Assembly: GCA_903830425.1 (NCBI GenBank)
Contig: CAIKTR010000025.1
Location: 1 to 63,060, forward strand
DNA: 63,060 nt
Origin: an uncultured Opitutia bacterium
GTDB lineage: Bacteria > Verrucomicrobiota > Verrucomicrobiia > Opitutales > Opitutaceae
Direction of reading: 5' to 3'
Shown: positions 26,234 to 35,122 of the stretch, one piece after another
Numbering within the stretch: the first letter of the stretch is position 1
Layout: every line of letters starts with the position of its first letter
Notes under the pieces: generated by a model
What the model was told of the DNA's origin: nothing
Database searches by the model: none
Seen by the model: the letters and a program-made list of their open reading frames with translations, nothing else
Position numbers and translations under genes: made by a program

Positions 26234-26986
26234 ATGACCGCCGCCAAGCTCCGCCTCGATGAGTTGCTGGTCGCGCGCGGCCTGGCCGCGACCCGCGCCC
26301 AGGCCAAGGGGCTGATCATGGCCGGCCGGGTCCGCCACGGCACGGCGCGGCTCGACAAGCCCGGCAAGGACTTTCCGGCCGACCTCGAGCTGGTGGTCGA
26401 GCAGCCGCCGCGCTTCGTCAGCCGCGGGGGCGAGAAACTCGCCGGGGCCCTCGCCCACTTCGCCCTCGAGCTCACCGGCGCCCACGTGCTCGACGTGGGG
26501 GCCTCGACCGGCGGCTTCACCGACTGCGTCCTGCAGGCCGGCGCCGCCGATGTCGTCTGCGTCGACGTCGGCCGCGCGCAGCTGCACGCCAAGCTGCGCG
26601 CCGATCCCCGCGTGACCAACCTCGAGAAGGTCAACGCCCGCCACCTCCAGCCCGCGGACCTGCCCCGCCGCGAGTTTGACGCCGTGGTCATGGACCTGTC
26701 CTTCATCTCCCTCAAGTCGGTCCTGCCCGCCGTCTGGCCGTGCCTCCGGGCCGGCGGCACCCTCATCGCGCTGGTGAAGCCCCAGTTCGAGGCCGGGAAG
26801 ACCGAGGTGGACAAGGGCCGGGGGGTGATCCGCAATCCGGCGGTGCAGCAGGCCACGCTGGACAGCGTGCGCGACTTTGCCCTCGCCGCCCTGCCGGGCG
26901 CCCGGCTCCTCGGCACGCTGGAGTCGCCGATCACCGGCGCGGACGGCAATCGCGAGTTCCTGCTGGGGCTGAGCAAGGCCGGCTGA
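26234..26986 (+). CDS. TlyA family RNA methyltransferase
   Basis: A 250-residue protein with an N-terminal S4 RNA-binding domain ([21 protein letters not shown], residues 6-26) followed by an FtsJ/RrmJ-like SAM domain: [44 protein letters not shown] and LVKPQFEA. TlyA enzymes 2'-O-methylate rRNA ribose; the old 'hemolysin' label derives from the same family. The C-terminal [12 protein letters not shown] is typical. It lies between the SGNH gene and nadK in one direction; the nadK adjacency is common for TlyA in several phyla. Confidence 0.9.
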   Translation: MTAAKLRLDELLVARGLAATRAQAKGLIMAGRVRHGTARLDKPGKDFPADLELVVEQPPRFVSRGGEKLAGALAHFALELTGAHVLDVGASTGGFTDCVLQAGAADVVCVDVGRAQLHAKLRADPRVTNLEKVNARHLQPADLPRREFDAVVMDLSFISLKSVLPAVWPCLRAGGTLIALVKPQFEAGKTEVDKGRGVIRNPAVQQATLDSVRDFALAALPGARLLGTLESPITGADGNREFLLGLSKAG

Positions 26987-27051
26987 GGCGGCGGACGGCG
27001 CGGTGAAATAAGGTTTTCCCCCTCGCGGCCTTGTGTGTAGGGTGCCGGCGA

Positions 27052-27903
27052 ATGAAGCCCATCCGCCAACTCGCCTTCGTCGTGAATGAGGACAAGCCCG
27101 GCGCCGTGGAGCTGGCGCGCGCGCTGATGGCGGTGGCGAAGGCGGCCGGCGTGCGGCGCAAGCTGACCACGCGCTTTCCCCTCAGCCGGGGATTCCTCCG
27201 CGGCCTCGACGCCTGCTGCGTGATCGGGGGCGACGGCACCCTGCTCGGGGTCGCCCGCGAGGCCGTCCGCGAGCAGGTCCCGATCATCGGCGTGAACCGC
27301 GGCAGCCTCGGCTTCCTCACCACCTTTTCCGCCGACGAGGCCCGCGCCCACTTTGGCGACCTGCTCGGCGGCGCCTACAAGGTCGCCCACCGCTCGATGC
27401 TCACCTGCGCGACCGGCACCGGCGCGCACGACCTCGCCCTCAACGACGTGCTGATCAAGGACGAGGTCAACTCCCGCCTGGTGCGGCTCGAGGTCGTCGC
27501 CGACGGCGAACTCGTCACCGACTACTACTGCGACGGCCTGATCTTCTCCACGCCCACCGGCTCGACGGCCTACAACCTCTCCGCCGGCGGCCCGCTGGTG
27601 CATCCGGCCGCGGCGGTGATCGCGATGACGCCGATCTGCCCGCACACGCTGAGCAACCGCTCCATCATCTTCCGGGAGAACGTGCGCCTGCGCGTCTACA
27701 ACCGCACCGCCCACTCGCGCCTCCTCGTGGCGCTCGACGGCCAGCGCAACCTGAAGGTCGGCATCGGCTCGCCCGTCGAGATTTCCATCTCCAAGCTGCG
27801 GCTCTCGCTGGTCCAGCGGCTCGCCTACTCCCACTTCGCCGTGGTCCGCACCAAGCTGAAGTGGAACGGCGGCGCGGCCGAGGCCCCCCGCCCGGGGGCA
27901 TGA
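27052..27903 (+). CDS. nadK: NAD kinase
   Basis: A 283-residue ATP-NAD kinase. The signature GGDGT is at 59-63, followed by IIGVNRGSLGFL, LNDVLIKDE with the NE/D motif, and DGLIFSTPTGSTAYNLSAGGP. It makes NADP in the cytoplasm. ATG 27052 is chosen; the alternative seven residues upstream add a Cys-rich stretch unlike the family. The gene ends at a strong bidirectional-looking hairpin shared with the convergent EF-hand gene. Confidence 0.93.
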   Translation: MKPIRQLAFVVNEDKPGAVELARALMAVAKAAGVRRKLTTRFPLSRGFLRGLDACCVIGGDGTLLGVAREAVREQVPIIGVNRGSLGFLTTFSADEARAHFGDLLGGAYKVAHRSMLTCATGTGAHDLALNDVLIKDEVNSRLVRLEVVADGELVTDYYCDGLIFSTPTGSTAYNLSAGGPLVHPAAAVIAMTPICPHTLSNRSIIFRENVRLRVYNRTAHSRLLVALDGQRNLKVGIGSPVEISISKLRLSLVQRLAYSHFAVVRTKLKWNGGAAEAPRPGA

Positions 27904-27929
27904 AAAAGCCCCGGCGTTGCCGCCGGGGC
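27903..27929 (-). terminator. rho-independent terminator
   Basis: A nine-base-pair stem GCCCCGGCG/CGCCGGGGC with a TTGC loop, followed on the minus strand by TTTTT. It terminates the EF-hand gene and may also stop nadK transcripts as a convergent junction. Confidence 0.8.
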
Positions 27930-27957
27930 CGCTGACTCGCGGTCGCTCGGACCGGAG

Positions 27958-28245
27958 CTACTTGGGGTCCTGCTCCGCGGCTTGCTCCGCCCGCTCGTGC
28001 TGCTTGGCCGCACGCTCGGTCCGGGCCTTTTCCTTGTCCGCCTTCCGCACGGCCTTCTCCGTCGCATCGAGTTTCCCGTCCTGGTTGGCATCGTACTTCT
28101 TCAGCATCTCGGCCTGGCGTTGCGCCTTCCGGGCCGCCGCCGCTTCCGCCTTGTCGTCCGCCGCCTGCACGGCCGGGACCACCGCCACGCTGGCGATCGT
28201 CATCAGGCCGGTGAGCACTATCAGTTTGAGCATTGGGTTTTTCAT
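27958..28245 (-). CDS. secreted single EF-hand protein
   Basis: A 95-residue exported protein. Residues 1-28 form a signal peptide ending AVQA. The mature part is a highly charged helix with one canonical calcium-binding loop DANQDGKLDATE at 52-63 (positions 1, 3, 5, 12 all suitable). The rest is Lys/Glu/Ala-rich, likely helical or coiled coil. Small EF-hand proteins are numerous in Verrucomicrobia; the role is unknown. It is the last gene of a minus-strand run and is closed by a terminator. Confidence 0.8.
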   Translation of the reverse strand: MKNPMLKLIVLTGLMTIASVAVVPAVQAADDKAEAAAARKAQRQAEMLKKYDANQDGKLDATEKAVRKADKEKARTERAAKQHERAEQAAEQDPK

Positions 28246-28291
28246 GCGCCGCGGAACTTGCTCGGCGCCCCGGCGAAAATCCAGTCCCGTC

Positions 28292-29077
28292 TCAGAGAAG
28301 TTCGATTAATTTTTCCCGGATGCCAGCGAGTCGCTTGTAGCGGGCCATTTCGGGGGTCAGGGTCGCCAGTGCCTGGCGCAAACCCGCCGCGGCGGCGGGA
28401 TCCCGCGCCACGGCGTCGAGGCGGTGGAGGGCGATCCGGATCCCGAAGAGCACGCCGCGGGTGCGCGGCAAGGCGAGCAGCGCCTGGTATTCAACTCGCA
28501 ACCACAGGCGGTCGAGCGCCACCGGCGGCGCGGGCGCCGGCCGCGCGCGGGCCGGGTGCAGGTTGCGCTCGTCGGTCGCGACCAGGCCCCAGTTGTCGCG
28601 GAAACAGGCGGGGCCGGGCTGCAGCCGCGCGAGCAGCTGGTGGATCGGCGCGGCCAGCGCCGCATTGAGCCCGGGCACGGCCGCGTGGATCGCGTCCAGC
28701 GGCTGCCCGATTTTTTCCTCGAGCGCCCAGCCGGTCGGGAAGCACAGCGCCCCGCCCCAGAGGCGGAACCGGCCGGCCGCATCCGGCGCGAGCAGGAGCA
28801 CGTCCGGCTCCAGGCCGGCCCCCAGCGCCGTCACCGTGTCCAGGCCCGGCCGGCCCCACTCCGCGGCGGCCAGCGCCGCCACCTCGGCGAGGAGCGGCTC
28901 GCCCTCGGGCCGGAGGGCGGCGTAGCGGGCGGGGTCTGCCGCCAGCCACTGCGCCCGCTCGGCGAGCAGGGCGCCCGACGGATCCTGCGGGGCGAAAAAG
29001 GGCGCGGCCTCGCCCCGGCGCAGGGTGAGGTGGAAGCGGTGGTCCCCCGCGGGGAACAGGGCGGCCAGCGGGCTCAC
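28292..29077 (-). CDS. DUF3445 heme-dependent N-demethylase-like protein
   Basis: A 261-residue protein of the DUF3445/HODM family. Family-like stretches are FHLTLRRGEAAPFF at the N-terminus, ALCFPTGWALEEKIGQPLDAIHAAVPGLN in the middle and the LRVEYQALLALPRTRGVLFGIRI region. Characterised members are heme-dependent oxidative N-demethylases acting on dimethylamine or similar compounds. Whether heme ligands are conserved cannot be judged here. The start overlaps the stop of the M16 gene by four bases. Confidence 0.8.
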   Translation of the reverse strand: MSPLAALFPAGDHRFHLTLRRGEAAPFFAPQDPSGALLAERAQWLAADPARYAALRPEGEPLLAEVAALAAAEWGRPGLDTVTALGAGLEPDVLLLAPDAAGRFRLWGGALCFPTGWALEEKIGQPLDAIHAAVPGLNAALAAPIHQLLARLQPGPACFRDNWGLVATDERNLHPARARPAPAPPVALDRLWLRVEYQALLALPRTRGVLFGIRIALHRLDAVARDPAAAAGLRQALATLTPEMARYKRLAGIREKLIELL

Positions 29078-31635
29078 GGCCGCACGACCAGCTGGGTGCG
29101 CAGGCCTGGCTGGAAATGCCGCCGGGCGAACGCGGCGAGGTCCGCCAGGCTCACGGCGTCGATCCGGGCGTCGTAGTGCTGCCAGTCGTTGGGCGGCAGG
29201 CCCTGCAGGGCGTCGAGCGCGGCCTGCATCGCCCGGGAGGCGTTGGTCTGCATCCCCTGCCGGCGCGCGGCCTTCAGCCGGGCCTGGCAGCGGGTTAGCT
29301 CCGCCGGCTCCACCCCGCCCTGCTGGACGCGGGCGATCTCGGCGTCGATCTCCGCCAGCACCTCGCCTTCCCGGCCGGGCTGCGTGCCGGCGAAAAAGTA
29401 GAACATGCCGGCGTCGAGGCCGATCACGCGCCCCGAGCGGACAAAGTAGGCGAGCGCCTTTTCCTCGCGCACCCGCAGGAACAGCCGCGAGGCCATGCCG
29501 CTGAAGAGCTCGTCGGCGACCTCCCCCGCGGCAAAGTCGTCCGCGTTGACCCGCGGGCCGGGGAAGGCCTGCAGCACCACCGCCTGCTCGCGCGGCTGCC
29601 GCTCCACGTAGTCGCCGACGTCCGCCGGGCCGGTGAAGCGGGCGGTGGCGACGGGCGCGGGCCCGCGCGGCAGCTTCGCCAGCAGCGCCTGCAGCTTCGG
29701 CCGCAGCTGGCGCGGGTCAAAATCCCCCGCCACCGCCAGGACCACGTTGGACGCCACGCCGAGCCGCCGGTACAGGTCCCGGAGGTCCGCCGGGGTCAGC
29801 GCCTGGACGCCGGCCGCGTTGCCCTGCGCGTCGAGCGCGAGCGGATGCGTCCCGAAGAATTTTTCCCGGACGCGCTTCCGGGCCAGCGTGACCACCTCGT
29901 CGGCGTCCTGCTGCAGCGCGGCCACCTGGGCGGCGCGCTCGAGGCGGAAGGTGGACGGCTTGAAGGCGGGCGAGCTGATCGCCGCGCCCAGCACCGCGAG
30001 CGCGCGGGCGCTGTCCGGCGGCAGGACCTCGACGGCGAGGCCGAGGGAATTGTTGCCGGCGAACGGGTAGAAGGACCCGCCGACCTCCTCGATGAACTGG
30101 GCCACCTCGGCGGCGCTGCGGTCGCGCGTGTCCTTGGCGAGCAGGGTGGCCAGCAGCGCGGTCGCCCCGCGCTTGCCCGGCGCCTCGAACAGCGGGCCGC
30201 CCTGCATGACCAGGCGGAAATGGAGGTTGGGCAGGCGCCGGTCCGGCTGCAGCAGCAGGCGCGCGCCGTTCGGCAGGGTCAGGGCCTGGAAGTCCGGGCG
30301 CGCCGCCCCGGCGGCGGCCGGGGCCCCGGCCGCGGGCGCCGCGGCCTGCGGGTTCAGCGAGATGGAGTTCAGCCGGGCGGGCACCAGGTAGGCCTGGAGC
30401 ACGCGGCGCAGCTCGGCGGGCGTGATGGTCCGCAGCCGCTCGAAATAGGCGCGGCTGAAGTCGAGGTCCCCCACCACGACCTCGGCCGCCCCGAGCCGGG
30501 AGGCCTGGCCGCTCATGGTCTTGCGCGTGTTGATCTCCCCCACCACCAGCTGCCGCAGCGCCTTCCGCAGCTGGGCGGTGGTGAACCCGCGCGCGGCACA
30601 GCGGGCCAGCACGGCCGTGATGGCGGCGACGGCGGGCTCCCGCTTCTCAGGATCGGTCGTGCAGGAGATGCAGAACAGCCCGCTCGTGCCCGGGTTCCAG
30701 CTCGAGGCGTCGATCGCGTGCACCAGGCCGGCCTTTTCCCGGATCTCCTGCCAGAGCACGGAGCTGTCCCCGCTGCCGAGCACGATCGCGAGCAGGTCGA
30801 GCACCGGCGCATCGTCATGCGCCAGGCCGGGAATGGGCCACGCCAGCGCCGCGCGGGTGAGCTCGACCGTCTCGAAGCGGTGCTCGGACCGGGCCGCCAG
30901 CTGCAGCGGCTCGGCCGGCACCAGCACCGGCGCCAGCCGCACGCGGGCCGGGCCGCCGAAATGCGTGGCCACCGCCGCCCGCGTGGCGGCCAGGTCGATG
31001 TCGCCGACGATCACCACCACGAGGTTGTTGGGCACATACCGCGCCCGGTAATACGCCGCCAGGTCGTCCGGGGTGACGGCGGCAAACACGTCGCGGTGGC
31101 CGATGATCGGCTGCCGGTAGGGGTGCTCGCGAAAAGCCGTCGAGAACAGCGCGTCCCACAGCCGGTTGTCCGGGTCGTCCTGCGTCATCGCGATCTCCCG
31201 CAGGATGACGCCCTGCTCCTTCACCGCCTCGTCCGCCGGCAGGGCGGAGTGCAGCACGGCGTCCGCGAGCAGGTCGATCGCGAGGGCGGTGTGCTCGCTC
31301 GGCAGGTCGAGGTAGTAGACGGTGCGGTCGAAGGTCGTGTAGGCGTTGAGGTAGCCGCCGTGGGCCTGGACGGTGGCGGCCAGCTCGCGGCCGGAGCGGC
31401 GGGCCGTGCCCTTGAAGAGCATGTGCTCGAGGTAGTGCGACAGGCCCGCGCCGAGGAAGCCCCCCTCGTGGATGCTGCCGGTCTTCACCCACACCTGCAC
31501 GGAGGCCAGCGCGGCGGAGCGGTCGGGCTTGAGGATGAGGGTGAGGCCGTTGGGCAGGACGGTGCGCTCGACCGGTTCGCGCCAGAAGGGATCCAGCAGA
31601 CGGAGATCCGCCGCGGCGGAGGAGGAAGCAGCCAT
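29074..31635 (-). CDS. M16 family zinc metallopeptidase, two-domain
   Basis: An 853-residue insulinase-family peptidase with both halves in one chain. The N-terminal half has the inverted zinc motif HYLEH at 67-71 and the downstream ligand Glu in the ADAVLHSALPADEAVKEQG region. The C-terminal half (from about 430) is the inactive partner that closes the chamber. No signal peptide is obvious, so it should be cytoplasmic unless exported otherwise. It degrades peptides in related bacteria. Coupled to the DUF3445 gene and 24 bases downstream of the Minf_1886-type gene. Confidence 0.92.
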   Translation of the reverse strand: MAASSSAAADLRLLDPFWREPVERTVLPNGLTLILKPDRSAALASVQVWVKTGSIHEGGFLGAGLSHYLEHMLFKGTARRSGRELAATVQAHGGYLNAYTTFDRTVYYLDLPSEHTALAIDLLADAVLHSALPADEAVKEQGVILREIAMTQDDPDNRLWDALFSTAFREHPYRQPIIGHRDVFAAVTPDDLAAYYRARYVPNNLVVVIVGDIDLAATRAAVATHFGGPARVRLAPVLVPAEPLQLAARSEHRFETVELTRAALAWPIPGLAHDDAPVLDLLAIVLGSGDSSVLWQEIREKAGLVHAIDASSWNPGTSGLFCISCTTDPEKREPAVAAITAVLARCAARGFTTAQLRKALRQLVVGEINTRKTMSGQASRLGAAEVVVGDLDFSRAYFERLRTITPAELRRVLQAYLVPARLNSISLNPQAAAPAAGAPAAAGAARPDFQALTLPNGARLLLQPDRRLPNLHFRLVMQGGPLFEAPGKRGATALLATLLAKDTRDRSAAEVAQFIEEVGGSFYPFAGNNSLGLAVEVLPPDSARALAVLGAAISSPAFKPSTFRLERAAQVAALQQDADEVVTLARKRVREKFFGTHPLALDAQGNAAGVQALTPADLRDLYRRLGVASNVVLAVAGDFDPRQLRPKLQALLAKLPRGPAPVATARFTGPADVGDYVERQPREQAVVLQAFPGPRVNADDFAAGEVADELFSGMASRLFLRVREEKALAYFVRSGRVIGLDAGMFYFFAGTQPGREGEVLAEIDAEIARVQQGGVEPAELTRCQARLKAARRQGMQTNASRAMQAALDALQGLPPNDWQHYDARIDAVSLADLAAFARRHFQPGLRTQLVVRP

Positions 31636-31659
31636 AAGGTGGGCGGACGGGCGCGGGGT

Positions 31660-32097
31660 TCAGGCCGAGCCGACGGGCTCCGGGCTGGCCGGACCGCGGC
31701 CGGATTTGGCGGGCAGGAACGGCTTCACGAACGCGTCGTCAAAGGTGTACAGATCGGTGAAGTCCTCGCGGCGGTCGTTGTCCGTCTTGCTGAAGACATT
31801 ATACTCAATGAGGTTGAAAACGATGTCGCCAAAGTCGGGGCAGCACTTGACGCCCCACGAGTTGAGCACGGTCTTGGCGAGCGGCCCGAACTGGTCGAGG
31901 GCGTAGACCCGCAGGCCCTCGAGCAACTCCGGGCCCGAGACATGGCGGGAGCGCACCGCGCGGGGGGCGTCCTGCTTCTTCAATTCCTTGACCGCGTGAT
32001 CGAGCCCGAGGCGGATGAAGTCATAGGCCTTGCGGTCAAAACGCGGGTCTTCCTTGCAGATGAGCCCGACGATCTCGGCGAAATCCAGGTCTTGCAT
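31660..32097 (-). CDS. Minf_1886 family protein (TIGR04138)
   Basis: A 145-residue protein of a family known mainly from Planctomycetes and Verrucomicrobia. It opens DFAEIVGLICKEDPRFDRKAYDFI and contains HVSGPELLEGLRVYALDQFG and SWGVKCCPDFGDIVFNLIE, all family marks. Function is unknown. It heads the minus-strand run and diverges from the Fur-like gene, a useful phylum marker. Confidence 0.88.
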   Translation of the reverse strand: MQDLDFAEIVGLICKEDPRFDRKAYDFIRLGLDHAVKELKKQDAPRAVRSRHVSGPELLEGLRVYALDQFGPLAKTVLNSWGVKCCPDFGDIVFNLIEYNVFSKTDNDRREDFTDLYTFDDAFVKPFLPAKSGRGPASPEPVGSA

Positions 32098-32174
32098 GAT
32101 TCGGTGGCGTCCCAGTTAGCACACGCCCCGGGGCCGCGCAACCTGCATCCCGCGCGGGCGGGGAGCCGCGCCGG

Positions 32175-32196
32175 GACCTGTCCCAAAGGATAGGTC
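32175..32196. repeat. imperfect inverted repeat upstream of fur-like gene
   Basis: GACCTGTCC, a CAAA spacer, then GGATAGGTC (one mismatch in nine pairs) in the gap between the divergent Minf_1886-type and Fur-like genes, 45 bases before the latter. It may be an operator or a dispersed repeat; nothing here separates the two. Confidence 0.35.
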
Positions 32197-32240
32197 AAAC
32201 GCCCTCGCCGACCCCGCGCGTCGGCCGCATTTTTGGGCCC

Positions 32241-32783
32241 ATGATCGCCCCAACTCAGACAAGTCGCCCCCTGGTGGGCTCCCGGTTCGGACTCGCGACC
32301 CAGTCGCCGATTGCCCTCTCGTGCACCCACCTCAAGCGCTCCGGCCTGCGCATCACCCAGCCCCGCATCGCCCTCCTCACGAGCCTGATCAAGCGCGGGC
32401 GGCCCACCAGCATCGAGCAGCTGCACGGGGAGCTGGCCCCGGGCTCCTGCGACCTGGTGACCGTGTACCGCTGCCTCGCCGCCTTCGAGGACATCGGCCT
32501 GGTGCGCCGCTCGTTTTGCCACAACGGGACCAGCCTCTACACCTTCAACCTGGGCGAGGCCGAGTGCTACCACTTTGTCTGCAAGGGCACCCAGCAGGTC
32601 GAGGAGATCAACGCCGAGGCCACGGCCGAGATCCGGCGCTGCGTGCAGCAGGTGGAGGAGACCCTGAAGGCCCGGGGGTACACCGAGGTCACCCACATGG
32701 TCGAGTTTTTCGGCCGGACTCCCCCGACTCCGCCCACAGCCCACGGTGCGCCTGAAGCCCCGTCGCCGGCGCGCCTGCATTAA
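32241..32783 (+). CDS. Fur family transcriptional regulator
   Basis: A 180-residue Fur-type repressor. Residues 28-95 form the winged helix (LKRSGLRITQPRIALL and CDLVTVYRCLAAFEDIGLV are the characteristic helices). The regulatory domain is unusual: where Fur has HHxHxxCxxC, this protein reads CYHFVCKGTQ, so one His and one Cys of the metal motif remain and the second CxxC cysteine is a Thr. It may respond to a different metal or to none. It converges on a superoxide dismutase gene. Confidence 0.85.
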   Translation: MIAPTQTSRPLVGSRFGLATQSPIALSCTHLKRSGLRITQPRIALLTSLIKRGRPTSIEQLHGELAPGSCDLVTVYRCLAAFEDIGLVRRSFCHNGTSLYTFNLGEAECYHFVCKGTQQVEEINAEATAEIRRCVQQVEETLKARGYTEVTHMVEFFGRTPPTPPTAHGAPEAPSPARLH

Positions 32784-32811
32784 GTCCGCCGGCTTCCCGG
32801 CAGGGCCGCCC

Positions 32812-33591
32812 TCAGGCCTTGAGCGCGGCCGTGTAGTTGGCCTCGACCTGGGCCCAGTTGACCACGTTCCAGAACGCCGCGATATAGTCGGCGCGGCGGT
32901 TCTGGTAGTGGAGATAATAAGCATGCTCCCACACATCGAGCCCGAGCACGGGGGTGGAGCCCTCGCTCAGGGGTGAATCCTGGTTGGCGGTGGTATGCAC
33001 CCTGAGCGCCCCGCCCTGCACGCTGAGCCAAGCCCAGCCACTGCCGAAGTGCTGGGCGGCCGCAGAGGAAAACTGCCGGGTGAAGGCCTCGAAGGAGCCA
33101 AACGTCTGGTCAAGCGCGGCGCGGAGACCCGCGGGCGGCGCGCCCCGCTCCGTCGCGGGGCCCATGACCTGCCAGAACAAGGTGTGATTCGCATGGCCGC
33201 CGACCTGATTGCGCAGAGCCGGGCGGATTTTTTCCGGCAGGGCGCCCAGATTTTTCAGGATTTCATCCGCCGAAAGCTGCTGCAGCTCGGGGTAAGCGGC
33301 CAGCGCCTGGTTGGCCTTGTCGACATAGCCCTGATGGTGTTTTCCGTGGTGGATCTCCAGCGTGCGGGCGTCAAGGTGCGGCTCGAGCGCGGTGAAGGCA
33401 TACCCGAGCTTCGGCAGGACAAAGGGCTGGGCGAGCGGTCCCGGCGCGGGCGGCATCAAGCCCGCGGGAGCGGCGCCGACCAGCGCCCGGGAGGTAACCA
33501 AGCCCAAACCCAGCCAAGCGGCGCCGGCGCCCAACGTCCTGAGGGCCTCGCGCCGCGTTATGGAATTTTTCCGGCGCGAGGGGTGGTTCAT
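32812..33591 (-). CDS. Fe/Mn superoxide dismutase, Tat-exported
   Basis: A 259-residue Fe/Mn SOD preceded by a twin-arginine signal (ITRREALR, Arg 13-14, then a hydrophobic helix to about 40). The metal ligands are in the expected order: His in EIHHGKHHQGYV, His in GGHANHTLFW, Asp and His in LDVWEHAYYLHY. AQHFGSGWAWL is the usual outer-sphere region. Export of a folded, metal-loaded SOD suggests periplasmic protection. ATG 33591 is chosen over a longer frame since it starts the Tat leader. It lies 70 bases after gatB. Confidence 0.92.
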   Translation of the reverse strand: MNHPSRRKNSITRREALRTLGAGAAWLGLGLVTSRALVGAAPAGLMPPAPGPLAQPFVLPKLGYAFTALEPHLDARTLEIHHGKHHQGYVDKANQALAAYPELQQLSADEILKNLGALPEKIRPALRNQVGGHANHTLFWQVMGPATERGAPPAGLRAALDQTFGSFEAFTRQFSSAAAQHFGSGWAWLSVQGGALRVHTTANQDSPLSEGSTPVLGLDVWEHAYYLHYQNRRADYIAAFWNVVNWAQVEANYTAALKA

Positions 33592-33661
33592 GGTGCCGCA
33601 CGCTCTACGCAAATACCGGGATACGCAACTGTCCGACCCCCTTCCGTGCCGGACCGGCGCC

Positions 33662-35122
33662 TTACGGCCCGGCGAGCAACTGGCGCAGCATGGCGTCGAC
33701 CCGCGGCGGATCCGCCCGGCCCTTGGCGGCCTTCATCACCGGGCCCTTGAAGGCGTTGATCGCACTGTCCTTGCCGGCCCGGAACTCCGCCTGGGCCTTG
33801 GCGTTGCCCGCAATCGCCGCGCGGCACCACTGCTCGAGCTCGCCCGCGTCAGTGGGCGCGGCCTTGAGCCCGCGGCGGTCGGCAATGGCCTCCGGGGACT
33901 CCCCGGTGGCGAACATCTCGGTGAAAATCTCCTTCGCCGCATGGGCCCGCACGGCGCCGGACCCCACCAGCTGCACCAGCGCGGCCAGGTGTGACGGGCG
34001 GACCTTCGCCTCGGCCAGCCCCGGCGCCGCCGGGGCGGCCAACTCGCGCAGGAGGTCGTTGACGATCCAGTTGCCCACCACCTGGGCCTGGTCCAGGCCG
34101 GCCAGCCGCACGGTTTCCTCGAAGTAATCCGCGAGCGCCCGCTGCCAGACCAGCACGGAGGTGAGGGTGTAGGGCAGCTGGTAGCGCTCGGCGAAGCGGC
34201 GCTGCTTGGCCAGCGGCAGCTCCGGGCACTCGGCGCGGAGCCGCTCCTGCCAGGCGGCGTCGACCTTCACCGGCATCAGGTCCGGATCGGGGAAATAGCG
34301 GTAGTCGTGGGCCATCTCCTTCGAGCGCAGGGACTGCGAGGTGCCCGTCTGGCCGTCGTAGTCCCGCGTCTCCTGGATCAGGACGCCCCCCCGCTCCAGC
34401 ACGGCGACCTGGCGCTTGATCTCGAGGTCGATGCCGTCGCGCACAAACGAGATGGAATTGAGGTTCTTCAGCTCGACCTTGGTCCCGAGCTTGGTCTCGC
34501 CGACGGGGCGGATGGAGATGTTCGCGTCGCACCGGAGCTGGCCCTTCTCCATGTCGCAGTCCGAGATGCCGCCGTAGATCATCGTCGCCCGCAGGGAGGT
34601 GAGGTACGCGAAGGCCTCCTCGGCGGAATGCATCTCCGGCTCGGAGACGATCTCCAGCAGGGGCGTGCCGGCGCGGTTGTAGTCGACCAGCGATTCCGTC
34701 GCGCTGTGGTGGAGCTTGCCCACGTCCTCCTCGAGGTGGATGCGGGTCAGCGGGACCAGCCGGTGCGCGCCCATCACGTTCCGCGCGGGGCCGGGCAGCT
34801 CGATCTCGACGGCCCCGCCGACGCAGATCGGCTGGTCGTACTGCGAGATCTGGTAGTTCTTGGGCGAGTCGGGGTAGAAATAGTTTTTCCGGTCCCATTT
34901 GCAGACCGGCGCGATGGCCGCGTTGAGCAGCAGGCCGGCCTTGATGGCCGCGTCGAGGGCGGCCTTGTTCATCACCGGCAGCGTGCCGGGCAGGGCCAGC
35001 ACCACCGGGTCCGTCAGCGTGTTCGCCGGCTGGCCGTAGCCTGCGGCGACCCGCGTGAAGACCTTGGAGTGCGTCTTGATCTGGACGTGCACCTCGAGGC
35101 CGATGACCGCTTCGTAGTTCAT
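33662..35122 (-). CDS. gatB: Asp/Glu-tRNA amidotransferase subunit B
   Basis: A 486-residue GatB. The N-terminal NYEAVIGLEVHVQIKT is diagnostic, followed by KWDRKNYFYPDSPKNYQISQYDQP, the HLEEDVGK kinase-like segment, and CDMEKGQLRCDANIS; the C-terminal 150 residues are the YqeY-like tRNA-binding tail. It activates the misacylated tRNA for amidation by GatA. Its ATG overlaps the gatA stop by one base (TGATG), so the subunits are translationally coupled. Confidence 0.96.
   Translation of the reverse strand: MNYEAVIGLEVHVQIKTHSKVFTRVAAGYGQPANTLTDPVVLALPGTLPVMNKAALDAAIKAGLLLNAAIAPVCKWDRKNYFYPDSPKNYQISQYDQPICVGGAVEIELPGPARNVMGAHRLVPLTRIHLEEDVGKLHHSATESLVDYNRAGTPLLEIVSEPEMHSAEEAFAYLTSLRATMIYGGISDCDMEKGQLRCDANISIRPVGETKLGTKVELKNLNSISFVRDGIDLEIKRQVAVLERGGVLIQETRDYDGQTGTSQSLRSKEMAHDYRYFPDPDLMPVKVDAAWQERLRAECPELPLAKQRRFAERYQLPYTLTSVLVWQRALADYFEETVRLAGLDQAQVVGNWIVNDLLRELAAPAAPGLAEAKVRPSHLAALVQLVGSGAVRAHAAKEIFTEMFATGESPEAIADRRGLKAAPTDAGELEQWCRAAIAGNAKAQAEFRAGKDSAINAFKGPVMKAAKGRADPPRVDAMLRQLLAGP

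Noticed and set aside
29845-32193. Plus-strand open frame of about 780 codons opposite the M16 peptidase
   Set aside because: Shadow of a strong gene; no family-like segment, no start context.
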